A stretch of 64,000 bases of DNA from Triatoma infestans. Its lineage: Eukaryota > Arthropoda > Insecta > Hemiptera > Reduviidae. Under the pieces are notes generated by a model. That model was not told where the DNA came from and did not search any database. It worked only from the letters and a program-made list of their open reading frames with translations. Position 1 is the stretch's first letter. Every line of letters starts with the position of its first letter. Below are positions 12,142-24,431 of this stretch, one piece after another. Where the stretch lies: positions 18,812 to 82,811 of the forward strand of contig JAAEAF010009148.1 in NCBI GenBank assembly GCA_011037195.1, read 5' to 3'. The translations under genes and the position numbers were made by a program.

Positions 12142-12279
12142 ATATATGGTGATGAGTTAGAGTTTGTCTCTATGGGTCAAGATCAAGACGGATCCAAGCA
12201 GATCCAATGAATATGATTGTGTAGGGGTTTCAGCATAAGCATTGTTCGTATCGTTGAATATGTGATTCAAGTCCACCAT

Positions 12280-12370
12280 CTGGATAACATCCATAATTTC
12301 ATCCGCCAAAGCATGCTTCATTTTGTTAGTTCTGATTGGTTTCGCAATTCTCATCCATAGTCAGAGTAAG
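12280..12370 (-). repeat. GAAAC repeat, subfamily 2 fragment
   Basis: Minus strand reads CTGACTATGGATGAGAATTG, then CGAAACCAATCAGAACTAAC and AAAATGAAGCATGC. Matches 38560-38640 and the arms at 437-665. Confidence 0.75.
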
Positions 12371-12439
12371 ACTATCAATATGTTGACTTAATTATGTTCA
12401 TTTAATTAGATGAACTTCTGGGGTTCCTGTAAATTAGAA

Positions 12440-14150
12440 CTTTTTGTATTACAATTTGAAAGACATTTTAAATAATTTCTGATTACAAAAATATATATTA
12501 CAAAAGTTATTATTATAATAATTAAGGTATTTACAATAGAGTGGGTGGTTTTGTTTCGGTTTCGTTATAGGAATTTCTTTAAATAGTATGTTGTGTTTAT
12601 CAATTTGTTTTAATTCTATAGTTTTATTAGTGAAGTGACTTTGGGTAAAATTAAATTTAATATTTTCCAATATCGTTTCCTTACTTCCGATAGCGCAGTT
12701 TAAATAGTAATTTTGATTACGCAATTTCTATCAGTTCTAAATTTATAAATTCCAGATATTTCTAATTGCTTTGCGAAGTCTTTACATTCTATTTAATTCT
12801 CTGTGTTCCTTGACTATTATTATTGGAATGTTGGAGTTTTCAATTTTTATTATTATAAAACTTACTTTATGGCACTTACAATTTATGTTATGGTTCAGTA
12901 TAATATTAGTTCCATATAATCAGTATTACAATAATAGGATTCTTTACTTTTCGTGGTGGTTAACAATTTGTTACTCTTTTTTATTACTAATTCCTTTCTT
13001 TGATCTTCATGAGCATTTCATTATTGCTTAAAATTGGAATTGGGGCGATTTGCAATTGTACATTGTTTCTTTTCATACACTGCTAGTATTTCAGTAAGAT
13101 AGTCTATTTCTTTATTTTATAAATTACAGTGACTTGAGATTTGTAAAATACTATCCCAAAAGTTGGCGTTGCCTATTTGGTTAGTTAGTTTTTTTTTTAA
13201 TTCAATAGGAGTTATTATCAAGCTGTGTAGTTTGTTTAGATTACAGAATGTTGTCTCAATCGCTGCTGTAATTTCGATTAAATTTAGTGTTAGCAGTATT
13301 GGCTTAATGATGTGTTTTTCTATGAGATATCTTCACTGATTAATTTTGCTATTTTGCATGACTCTAGATTTAAGTACTAGCTATTGTGTTTAATGTTTTC
13401 GATTTGGTTGTTGAATTTTGCTATAATGGCAAAATTTAGTTTATTGGGTATTTTATTATTTATTGAATTGAAGTTTAATGAATTGCTTGTTTTTTCTAAC
13501 TCCTTATTTTGGTTGATTATTCTGATGTGTGTAATTAGAGTAGAATGAAACCGTTCTATGATTCCGTTACATACGTCATGTTTTTTTTTTTAATACATCT
13601 TAAGTAGTTTTTTTATCAAGTTATTGTTAAATTCTGTTGCATTATTATGTATCATTTCATTGTTTTTTTTTTTTTATTGGTTAAAATAGTACCATAGTTT
13701 CTCTGTAATTTCGGTAACATTTAGTGTTTTTAGAATATGTATTTGTGCGAATTTCGAGGTGGCATCGATGATTGTTAAATATTTTTCATTGTCTTAAGTT
13801 AGGTATCTATATGGTTGATGTCGTAAAGGTGTTTGGGGATATTTGTTAAATTGGTCTGTTTTTTATATGGGTTTCTTTCGTATTTGTTGAGCTAACATAT
13901 TTCGCAGTTATTTATGTATCTCTGTATACCTTCGTGTACATTTCGGCTAATATTAATGTCGTTTTAGCCTAAGATATGTTTATAGTATTCCTCATGTGAT
14001 TTGTATTTCCTAGGTGGTAGTTGGTAATGATTTCCAGTTGTTCAATGGGGTCTTCCATGTCCGTTAATACGTTCTCGCATTGGATTAGTTGATATGAAGC
14101 TTTAGTAAAATTTGTTTGTAGCACTTTGTTTTACTCTTAGCTTTGACTAT
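12440..14150 (-). mobile_element. Gypsy-type LTR retrotransposon relic (errantivirus-like)
   Basis: On the minus strand, 14110-13480 shows fragments of a gypsy-class integrase: the zinc-binding spacer with conserved Tyr-Glu-Arg residues, a DxxH.D.. segment, a central-domain segment ending near 13680, then a GIIERFHSTL-type motif near 13560. Sequence further downstream to about 12440 is Asn/Ile/Thr-rich and could derive from an env-like third ORF. Many stops and frameshifts break it, no LTR pair was recognised, and it cannot make a product. Errantivirus assignment is inference from the integrase plus possible env order. Confidence 0.65.
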
Positions 14151-14364
14151 CAAGCAGTAGTAGCTTATTTTACAAAAATCAAGGTTTATTTATTGCGAAC
14201 TATACAGTAGCTAAACGGAGAGAGAGTCAGTTTTTCATAATATAATCATATATATATATAAAGTAAGTAGTGGGTGAACGCTTATCGCAGTGCTGAAGTC
14301 ACGGTAGATATAGAGACATGTTGATTTAAGTAACTACTTCGATTCTCTACATGTAATGATAGCC

Positions 14365-14415
14365 GTACTCTGACAGATCTAGTCAGAACCAACAAAATGA
14401 AGCATATTATGCCGG
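14365..14415 (+). repeat. GAAAC repeat subfamily 2, internally deleted
   Basis: CTGACAGATCTAGTCAGAACC, then AACAAAATGAAGC. The outer CTGAC..GTCAG stem and the tail remain, but the central hairpin-GAAAC part is missing. Confidence 0.6.
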
Positions 14416-14499
14416 ATTGTAGGCTGGAAAACCCGCAGGGATGAAATATTCCTGAAAAAATGACGAGCCAAATCCCCCTTGCGCGTAACATGATTTAAC

Positions 14500-16690
14500 A
14501 ACTTCCTGGATATTCTTCCTGTGATGTTTATACATATTCTTTCATGCTAGAAGCATACCTTTTTGATTTTGTTTCTCCTTTCATCTTAAGTATTTGAAAT
14601 GATATAACCTATAATGGTATAAAACAAGTTTAATTATTATTTCTTGTTTATAATATTGAAAATTTAAAAAAATTGAAATAACAATTGCTTATATTAGTTC
14701 TTTATAAAATCGTATGATTTGCTGCCAGGAGAAATTTGGCAGTTCTTTGATTTGAATGGGTTAAAACTCCTTCAAATATATTTTTAAATGAAGGAATTGT
14801 TTAACCATGATATCCTTTATGTAAGGGTAACCATTGGGCATTAGGTGGTCTTATCTAGTCTTCCCAATCACTTAACTTAAATATCAAAATTTTCATATCT
14901 TGAAATAAGCTAGTATGCGTGTTAGTAAACATTCATAATTTTGCTATCTCTAAATCAGGTCTGAGATTGTCTTGGGTACTTACAGGTTTTATCAGTGACC
15001 TTTCACGTAGGAACTGTGTATTTTGCAAAGCTCATAATTAATCAAAATAAATTTTAATAAAAATATATCACCTAAATTTCTGTAAGAGAAAGTTGTAATA
15101 TACCTATTATTTATTATTATTAATCATTTTTAATAACACTTTGAATGGCATGGAGTTAGTTCACTGATTGTCAAGTATGGTGATGTCCCTAATAGAGTTG
15201 AATTTAATTCGTTCGGTTCCGAGTAAGGACATTACTTCGAATTTAATATTCCTTAACCACTTTATTTAATGCAACGTAAAGTAAAGCATTTTTCATATAA
15301 AATTTATTTTCACACACATTAAATCCAACAAATTAAATTTGTCAAGCAAAATTATTTTTTCCCTGAAACCAAACTTTTTTCAGTTAAATAAAACATGAAT
15401 CATTTTCTCAAATCAATAACACTTTCTCAACTAATTTAATTTTTTTTTCGATCAAATTTAATTTTCAAGTTAAATCTCTTTTGCAAACAAGCTCTACTTT
15501 AGTAATTTCCAATCAAATTCAATCTTTGTTCAAAATTTAAATAATTTTTAACCATATTAAGCGTCCTTTCAACTAGTTTGTGAAAAAAAATTTGCATTTA
15601 TTATATCATTTCAACCTTTTTTCTATCTAGCAAGTAAAAATCACTCTTTAAAAAAGCCACTCAATATTTTTCAACCAATTGAAATCTGTCTTCATTCAGA
15701 TTAAACCTCTTTCCAACAAATTTATATCTTTATTCAATCAAATTTAGTTTTTTCTATCAATTTAAACCATTTTTCTTACGATACTGGTGGGTTCATTGGA
15801 CACAAAATGAAGTCCAATCTTTCTCCAAAATTCTCTATCATAGAGAGAATTTCTCCAAATGTTTTCCAGCACTGCCCTAATCTTTAATTTTATGTAATCA
15901 AAACATTTAGTTCTGATTTAGGCTGCTAAATTAGACTGGAATAATTAGAAGTTTCACTATGAATCCAGTACGAGAAAAATATCTGTTTTCGAAAATTGCT
16001 TAATAAATTTCTAGCCATTATTAAGTATTTACTATCGCCTGACCTTATTTTTCACTTCAGCGCCATGGTCACGCCTTGATATTTTCTTGGCATTCAAAGT
16101 GTTAGAAAAAATTATATATATAACATTAATACCTGATAAAGTAGATTTACTTGTAGCCGACCCCTGTTGATGATAGTTTTTATGAAAAATAATAGTAAAT
16201 ATAATGACTGTTTTGTGAAAAAGAAATACTATTAATTAATACTTACAATTAATTTATAAGAAACAATGATTTTATTTTCATATTAAATATTTTAACTAAC
16301 ATTCCATATAATAATAAAAATATTTATTTACTCTTGATCAAAATTTTGTTACTTTCATCTGTAATTTTATTTTGTTATTATTTTTGTAAACATTTTTTTA
16401 ATAATTTAGAAATGGCTTAGTAAATATTGTTCGGCAAAAAATATTGTAACCCTCTATGAAACAATTATTTAATAGCTTCAATAAACTAGAAAAAAGTTAT
16501 TGTAAGAAATATTGCGGATATTTATAAGCAATCAAGTAATTTGAAAGAAAAACTTCGAGCTATAATTTTATAATGAATCAATTTCTTAATTGCTATCATT
16601 TTTTGCCACAACCGGCCGGCCGCCTCACATGCAAATTTTCTGACTCTTATAGAACATTGGTTTCTTTTAAGTAAGTAGTTGTCAAGGTGA
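14500..16690. other. AT-rich intergenic DNA with a G-poor degenerate repeat tract
   Basis: No gene. 15290-15790 is unusually poor in G on the + strand and repeats variants of TTTCAAYCAAATTTAA. Confidence 0.5.
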
Positions 16691-17450
16691 TTTTGATCTT
16701 TGATATTTTTTAATTGCCACTCTCAAAGAAAATACTCATGGATCTAAGCAAGAGATCTGAAGTCAGCACACTCAGGAATGAGATGGAATCTCCCAACTCG
16801 GCAGTTTTATTTTTTCTTGCCTTAATATTGCTGCATATGATCTCGCTTTGTCATGTTGCAAAATCGCACCTTTTCTAATAATGAACGGTCATCTTTTCTA
16901 AATCAGCCCTTGAATCAACTTAGGATTGCTGTATTGTTCTTCCGGATTTGAGCAATTCAAAATAATTATTCCAGTTAGTCCCAACGCACACTTAGAAGAA
17001 ACTTTTGTAGTGAAATGTTATGGTTTTATGTATGATGTGGAGGTTGATTGAGGGACAGTCATTGCTGCGTCCGATTTAAATTTGAGTAAAGGATTCATTT
17101 CTCATGCCCGGTTACAATTCTTTTGAAAATTGGATTTTTTAACTGGCTTGTTAGGAGTGACTTGCATGTTGGGACATTTTGCCGATTGTTTTCAAGGGTT
17201 AGCAAACAAAATTGTCTGACTGTGAACCTTTTCAAGTGCATACGCCTTTGAATTGTATAACAATTCTTGAATTGAATGTCTTGGGACAAACTTCACAAGT
17301 ATTTCTAGGGCATCTTCAAATTCGCGGTTTCCCTACTTTTGGGAGAATCAGTCAAATTGAAATTTTCTTCGGAAAACTTTGTAACCACTTCTGCTAGTAA
17401 ATGTTAAATGTCTCTGAGCAAATTTATAAACGACCTTCATATTTTGATAA
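16690..17450 (-). mobile_element. mariner transposase relic
   Basis: Minus strand carries mariner landmarks in order but in different frames: SLLTSQLKNPIFKRIVTGHEK at 17160-17095 (the RIVTGDEKW block with Asp replaced by His, so the first catalytic Asp is lost here), then ILQHDKARSYAA near 16870 (the LQHDNARPH block), then a corrupted PHPPYSPDL..DYHLF segment. Multiple stops. No terminal repeats recognised. Confidence 0.78.
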
Positions 17451-17549
17451 AGAAACTTCTTATTTTTGTTTTTATGGCCATTGAATAGCAAATGAAAGAG
17501 AAATAACGTGCATGATCTTGTACATTCCCCAGATATTTCAAAGCAAGCA

Positions 17550-19040
17550 GTTTCTTCGAAGGGTAAAAGAAAAAAATTAAATATGAATCGTGCTTGTTGA
17601 AAGCCCAGTTAAAATTGATTCATTATGAAAAGTTGTTTACTAATACTTTTTTTGGGGAATTAATTGATAAACAAAGAAGGGTTTACAAATACTTGATTAC
17701 TTAGGTTAATCCCCAATATTTTATTGATATTTTCACGTAAAATAGCTTTGTTACGTCGAGTTTTAGTGATAACATATCGGGTATTAGCGATAATTTTTTT
17801 TTTGCTTCTTTATAATAAATATTATTATAAGCCACCATTGGTTGCACCAAGCTAAGGAGCAACTAAAATAAGAAGAGTGATTATCACTCGGATGAATCTG
17901 TTAGAGACTGAGACTCGGTTTTGGTCTGAGTCTTAGAATGAAATCTTCAAACAAAGAGCAACTCGTATCATGTAAGATAATGAAATCATAAAAAGAAAGC
18001 AATATCTAATAAAACCAATCCCGGGAAATTTAATCTTCCCCAAGAGTATGAGCAGCGTTCACTACAATGTATTTGCAATAAACTTGGAACAAAACACGCA
18101 CCGACTCTTGTTTTCCAGGCCGAGGTTTGAGCAGCCTCTGCTGTATTTCAGATGAGCAAGTAGCAACTCAACATTTCTATTTGTTGGGATAGGCAGGCTG
18201 CGATGAAGCCAATAAATTCATGTGTCTTCACTTCATATTGGTAGGCTGTTCTAGAAGCCTCTAAATTAGGCGCCTCTTTTCTCTTCATTGGTCCCGATCC
18301 TGTTTTTGACATTACACTGGCCACACGTCTATACAATTTTCAGATATGTACAGTTTTCCCGTATATTCATCTTTGTGGATGTGCAAAATATCGATTAGGT
18401 GTTCAAATAGAGCTTGCAATGGAATTTTGCTCTGTTTTTACCGGACATTTAAACACTTTGTGGATCCGTTACAAGACATTGTGGTTTAAAGAGAGAACGT
18501 AATGGACTCTCTCTTCGAGAGTTTAACAAATAGAGGAACAAAACTCCCATCAATTCTTTGGCGATTGCTTAGGTTGTATATATATCAAGCTCGAACAAGA
18601 TATCTGTTAAAGAGGTTATGCTATTTTCCTCTTAAGCATTTTGTCCGCTTCTTTGTTCGGGCATCTTCGAGTAATGTAGTAAACGTATGAATCTCACAAA
18701 TCCAGACTGGATTCTGGCTGTTTCTTTTAGGGTAGCTATAAAAGTTTAGAAGCGCTTGGATATTTTTGGATAAGATCCATCTACACAAACATTCTCTTTC
18801 GACTAACATTTTAGAAAAGAAATTTTTTCTGTTTACTATTGTGTGCACGTATCTTCAAGATATTAATGTATCTATATACTCATTACAAATTTTTCCAACA
18901 GAGAAAGAACTCGTGAAGAGTCGATTCGGTGCGAGATTAGCTAGTGCGAGACTTATAGCATATGTTATAAAGGGACTCTAAATTTAAAATATCATGCAAG
19001 TACTGGGCGCAAGATAAATGGCCGAAACAAGAAGTTGCCG
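17550..19040. other. Intergenic DNA, nothing recognised
   Basis: Short open frames on both strands lack family motifs and splice context. Confidence 0.4.
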
Positions 19041-19044
19041 GAAC

Positions 19045-19990
19045 ACGAGCACCAAAATTACTAACTGTAATTTTTTATTTCATCAAAATAATTTCCATCA
19101 CTCTTAACATTTTGCCAACGATTTACAAGGTCTCGTATACTTTTATGAAAGAGGTTGACGTACAAGAGTCAATAACATCTTGAAAATCCTTTCTTATAGC
19201 TTCTAAATTTTCTGTTTTCATAGAAAGAATCGTAAATGCCTGAAACAGTGGAATCTGTAGTCGATAGATCAGGTGAGTAAGGAGTTTGAGGAAGAACCTC
19301 ATAGCCAACTTCCCCCAAATATTTAGGAAGTCATTTTGGATAGGTGAGACTTTGCATTATCATGGAGAAGTGTGGTACCTTTTCTATCGACCAATCCTTA
19401 GAATTTTAATGCAAAGCCTATAAAATTCTGCAGCAGAACCTTGAACCAACAGTTTCACCAACTTTCCAAAAAGTTTTGATTGAGAATTCCTTTCATAGAT
19501 CACCAAACTGAAATAATCATCATTTTGTTGAAGATGTGAGCTTGGTTTGAACCACATGTTTTGGCGGTTCATTAACATCAAGCCACTGCCCTGAACGCTC
19601 AGACTTCTTACAAGTCCCATTTCTCATTGCAACTTATTATTCTAAGCAAAAAAAATTTCGTTATGATTTTAAACCACACGAGAAGATGAATTTCTTCTTT
19701 TAACTGTCCTTTAACTTATAAGTGAAATCCAAGATAAAGTTTTTTCATTTTCGGTAAATGGCTGACCAAGATTTCCCTGCGAGTTGCGTTGGATTGGATG
19801 TGGTATTTGTTTTAGATCATCATTATTCAATAATGATTTATGATCTTGCCTTTTTTGCCTCAGGCTGAAATCTCCTGAGCGAATTTTTGAATCTGCCACC
19901 AAGCTAACATTATGTTACGGGTAATTTCAGTTGCTGTTGGCCAAGTTTATGAAGTAAAATAATCCATTACTCAACTTATAAAATTGAAGA
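19045..19990 (-). mobile_element. mariner transposase relic, near full length
   Basis: Minus strand: N-terminal DNA-binding region (KIRSGDFSLRQ..NNDDLKQI) at about 19890-19800, then GQWLDVNEPPKHVVQTKL near 19590-19540, LLHDNAKSH near 19370, PQTPYSPDLSTTDS near 19280, and VNRWQNVKSDGNYFDE near 19090. The order and about 950-bp span equal a complete mariner ORF (about 1 kb). The QWLD.NEPPKH block points to the Hsmar1/cecropia-like branch. Frameshifts and stops make it inactive. Confidence 0.85.
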
Positions 19991-20774
19991 GCAATGTTGA
20001 CTGTTCAATGTACAACAGTACCTTTAGTACAGTAAACATTGTTTTGAGTTCACATTGAATGTGAACAATAGATAGAATCAAAGCCCTAAATAAACAAAGA
20101 CCTCAAAAAAGGGCCATCTATTTGTCAACCCTGAGTAACAGGCATGCAAAAATAACATGCGCTCACAAGTTGCTAACAGTTCTGTTTCAAAAAATATAAA
20201 TTGGTTTGTTGAATAAATTGTAGAGGGTTAAATGAAAGACTGCGTCTTGGTGTATTGTTATGAAATTTGAAACATATATATTTAATTTGCTTAATTTTTC
20301 TTAAATATTGTTTTTTTAATGCTTAAAGTATTTACTTAATAATATATATAGACTTCATTTTTAACCACATGGGATCAGAAGTATGATATAAATAATTTAA
20401 AATTGTGATAATTCTTAGTAGCGAAAGTAATTTTATTTGATAAATTTAATTTGTATTTATTTATTTTTAAATTGTATTCTTAGTAAAAGTAAATGACAAG
20501 TATTGTTGTTGCATTAGCTAAGTGAATTATTACAATTATTTTAATAATAAATAGTACTTATTGTGATTTGTTGTGCAATTTGTCTGAATTCAGTATGCAC
20601 TTCTTAATAATTCCATTGTAACATACCATGGTCAAATTATATTGGAAAAAATATATAGATTATATATATGTATATACATTTGTTTTCAGTTAATCTAAAA
20701 TTATATTTTATTATAAGGCCTCATTTGTTTTATAGAGTATTTTATGTGCCCACATTTAATAAAGTTAGTACATT

Positions 20775-21125
20775 TTTCCTTAACTTTCTCATACCGTTGT
20801 AAGAGGAACAATTTTTTTTTTTTTTTAAGGCTCCGAGCCTTCTCAGTGCACTGCCGGCCTTCGGACAGTGTTCTCTCGCTACAGACAACAGATAGTGAGC
20901 TGTAGAGGCTCATAGAAAGAAAAAAACTAAGGGCAGCACAGCTGGACTCGAACCCGGGACCTCCGCGTGTGGGAATCCAGTGCGCTAACCACTGAGCTAA
21001 TCCCAGAGGAAGTATTGCGACAGTGTCCAATTTTTGAAATAAAGTTTTCACCAGTAATGCATGTTTTGAGGTCTACTAAAAACGAGAAAATCTGGTGTGA
21101 CACAATTTTCTCTTACTACTAATTA
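20775..21125 (+). repeat. CTCTTAC-family repeat copy split by a SINE
   Basis: GTAAGAGGAA at 20799 is separated by the SINE from AGAGGAAGTATTGCGACAGT, then GTTTTCACC..CATGTTTTGAGGTC. Same unit as 58510-58575 and 59515-59585. Confidence 0.7.
20809..21004 (-). mobile_element. tRNA-derived SINE, antisense
   Basis: Minus strand begins TTAGCTCAGTGGTTAGCGCA (A box) and has GGTCCCGGGTTCGAGTCCAG (B box), then a non-tRNA body and a poly(A) tail (T run 20812-20826). A 7-bp repeat AGAGGAA (20802-20808 and 21005-21011) is the likely target duplication. Best-preserved copy of the family also seen at 4403-4622. Confidence 0.88.
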
Positions 21126-21539
21126 CACAGTTATAAAATGACAAATTTTCTTCTATCTTCTAATTCTTCTACTAGATGTTAAGTTTTTTCAATGTTATAT
21201 TAATGGGAGAACCTAAACTTGATAAAACCTTTTCTTTTTTTTGAGGAAAGCCTAACCTTAGCCCTCACCCAAAACCCCGGGAACCCTCATGAACTTTCTT
21301 GGGAAAAGTTACTACTGAAAGTGATAGATCTCTGTATTTATAGATAGTATAACACATGTAATGAAATCCATTGGTGTTTTTATGAGAAAATCGCAGAAAA
21401 CTGTTCAGTAAATATGCACTTTCAGTCAACAGAGTTTTTTCAAACACAGAAATTTAACAACATTAATTATAAGTAATATTATTTAGATGGTTACGATTAT
21501 TTAAAATCGTATAATAAACTAAATCAGCACTATATAGTT

Positions 21540-22010
21540 CGAAAGTAACCTACGCCTCCTCCAAAAGTGGCCTTATATGAATTTTCCTGGAGAAATGTTT
21601 TAGTTCTTAAAATGTATAGTTGATTATAACAAGTTAAAAGAAAATTGTTGGGGCCATTTTGGAAAAAATCGCAAAAAGTGAAAGATCCATTAGTAAAATG
21701 GGTACGTACCTACTGGTTGAAGAATTTTGAGAGAATTTACTCTCGGTTCCAATGGTGATTCCTAAACGGAATTTCAACTTTGAACTTTTTGCGATTTTTC
21801 ATTTTTGTGCTATGCTGTTCTCATACCTACATATACACATACACACAACGCCATTTTCTAAAAACCACTTTTTTCGGACTCAGGAGACCTCAAAACATGT
21901 ATTTCTGGTGAAAACTTGATATCGAAAATTTGACACGATTACAATACTTCCTCTCATAACAGCAGTAAAAAAGTGAACATATCAAATTTGACCAAATATA
22001 TTACCCCCCC
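21540..22010 (-). repeat. CTCTTAC-family repeat copy
   Basis: Contains GGTGATTCCTAAACGGAATT, GCGATTTTTCATTTTTGTGC, ACTCAGGAGACCTCAAAACA and GATTACAATACTTCCTCTTA, all shared with copies at 56.8-57.7 kb and 59.5-60.2 kb. The CA tract is short here (ACACATACACACAACGCC). Confidence 0.75.
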
Positions 22011-22239
22011 CCTCCGAAATGCGTCTTTGCAGAATTGATTTTTTCCAGTTTTTCAACGATTTTCTTGAAAACAGCTGCTGCATCTTTTTAATACTGCAAA
22101 CCGTTTATAAATTTCATTCATAAACATATCATTGTTTTTTTAGATTTTTTTTTTTTTTTGAAGAACTTGATTTTTGTGGGTTTTGCAGAGGTCTTCTTAA
22201 CTTCTTAAACATGTTGAGGTCTTAAACTTCCGTCTGTAG

Positions 22240-22900
22240 TGCCTCATCAGTAAGTGAAATTCCATCAACTAGTGGGAGGTAAGAGAAGATTTGAAGAATT
22301 AAATATAGTGCCCTATAAAGTTAGCACTAGTCGTCCTTCAAAGATGGACCAAGTACCCAAGAGACAGTTTTAAGAATAGTATATCAGCAAGTGCGTCAGC
22401 AATACTACAAAATTTATTACGAGATTACAATTTGAATGTGACATCCCAAACTGTACCTAATAAAATAAATGAAGCAGGTTATCGAGTACGTAGCATGAAA
22501 CCATTTGTTAGCAAAATCTATCGCCAATCTCGAATGGAATTTGGAAAGCAATATTTAGCGTAAGCCCTTATCTTTCTGGGAGTTCTTAATATTCTGCGAT
22601 AAATGTAAATTTAATGTTCACGTGAAAAAAAAATGTGTGGTGGAAACCAAATGAAAGTTTAAAATTGAAACAGACACAGAGGAACAGTTAAACATGGAGG
22701 AGGAAAATTATGGTTATGTGATGCATGAGTGCCAGAAGAGTAGGGAAGTTGCGTATAATAAATAAAATAATGGACCAACATTTGTATCCAATGACCACCC
22801 ACATCGAATCCTAAGGGAAAATCTGAAGGAAAGTTTGAAAACATCATTAAAACAAAACAATTTTCCAGTTTATTTACAAAAATCAATAAAAAAATATTTC
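22240..22900 (+). mobile_element. Tc1-like transposase relic
   Basis: ASAILQNLLRDYNLNVTSQT at 22390-22450, then RVRSMKPFVSKIYRQSRMEF to 22560, match the second helix-turn-helix and linker of Tc1 transposases. 22633-22790 reads VWWKPNESLK..MDQHLYP across stops, the VWR..KGGG.VMVWG..D.YL region. The C-terminal catalytic Asp/Glu region is not recognisable. Confidence 0.78.
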
Positions 22901-23135
22901 TTATTTATTCAAAATGATCTCCTCGGCTTAAACGCAGTCGCTGCCCAACATATGAAGTTGCTATTCGCATCATGTCTGCGGAATCGCTAAGCAGATTTGG
23001 ATTAAGTCTTCTCTAAGGGCTTCTGGAGTTGTTGGTTTCTTGGCATAAATTTTTTGTTTGAGATATCGCCAAAGAAAAAATCAAGAGGTCTTAAATCTAG
23101 CGATCTGAAAGGCCAGCTTACTTGTCCCTATCTCC
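22895..23135 (-). mobile_element. IS630/Tc1-mariner class transposase fragment (left of an inverted pair)
   Basis: Minus strand reads WPFRSLDLRPLDFFFGDISN, the WP.RSPDL.PLDFF.WG block around the second catalytic Asp. The same block occurs on the + strand at 23410-23470. Confidence 0.72.
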
Positions 23136-23144
23136 CGATCCAGC

Positions 23145-23780
23145 GGCTACTGAACCTGTAAATGTTTGGTGCGGAATGGTTGGAGACAAAACTATTAGCC
23201 CATACTTTCCGCCAGGCATACATAAATGGGCAAGAATACGCTAATTTTATTCGCCAGGAGTTACAACAGTTGCTGCAGGATGGGCCATAGAATGACAGAA
23301 CAAGAATGTGGTTCCAGCAAGGTGGTTGTCCCGAAGACTATGACTTAGTGGTGAGGAGAGAAGTGAATGAGATGTTCAGTAACCGCTGGATCGGGAGCCG
23401 GAAAGCTGACATTCCAGATAGCCAGATTTAAGCCCTCTTGATTTTTTCTTTGGCGATATCTCAAAGAAAAAATGTATACCAAGAAACCAAGTCCCTTATG
23501 GTTTTAGAAAAGCTTTTAAGTTTTATCAACATTTGAACTCTCTTATTTATTCGAAATTGATAAGAAAATCTGCTTTTAATTTTTGTTATTTTGTTATTTA
23601 CGAAACAGAAAAATAGGAAAAAACCAAGAAAATTGAATATTTATGGTTGAATATCTCGGTAACGGTTTGAAATATTGAAGTGAAATTAGCGGCATTTTGC
23701 TTCATTTTTTAATAGTTTTCAATACAGTGGTAAAAAGTCGGGGTCAAAAAAAAATTGCCACTTTCAGCCACCGATTTAAG
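23145..23780 (+). mobile_element. IS630/Tc1-mariner class transposase fragment (right of an inverted pair)
   Basis: NVWCGMVGDKTISPYFPPGI at 23160-23220, then degraded sequence, then PDLSPLDFFFGDISKKK near 23420-23470. This is the last third of an insect mariner-like transposase plus its 3' flank. Several stops. Confidence 0.75.
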
Positions 23781-24431
23781 GTGTGAGGCGGCAATAATAT
23801 CAAAAAACATTAACACCACCATAAACTAGAGCGAAAATACTTCAACAAACGTTATGTTCACTTTTTAGTTATCTTTGTTCGTTTAAGAGTTATTCCAAAA
23901 GTGGCCCGTTTAAATGGGGTATAACAAATGTTTAATACAAACCAAATCATACAATACATGTGATTTATTCACCAATCTAATAGAATTCGGGCATCTTTCA
24001 TTCATTAAAATTGGGTTCGTTTTATCAATAACATTTATTTCATGTACTACAACCTTGTTATTCATAATACTTTCAACAAAATTCTGTCGGAGAGTATTAA
24101 TGTCCATAGGTATTGTCATATTTACTAACAAGCTTGCCCATTCATTACTAAAGATATTACTAGTTAGACTGTTCAAAGATAAAAGTTTGATTACATAGAA
24201 AAATTATATTTGTTACGAACATACATTTATCAATTTTATTTAACTTATTTAAAATTTTATCAAAATTATAATTTTTATTAAAGGTTGTAACAGTGGCGTT
24301 ACATTTTGTTAAATTCAATTTAAATTCTTTTTATTAATAAATATACCATAGTGACCTAATCTTTTCTTTTATAAAGTCCATTGATTCTTTTTTGTCTTTA
24401 CTATCTTTGCTTTTCATGACTGTTACAATTT

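Noticed and set aside
12771..13031. 86-codon + strand frame rich in Ile/Leu/Phe, like a membrane protein
   Set aside because: Antisense of the AT-rich gypsy relic; A/T-biased antisense frames look hydrophobic by composition.
20940..21000. A tRNA gene on the minus strand
   Set aside because: The tRNA-like head is fused to a repeat body with poly(A), as at 4403-4622.
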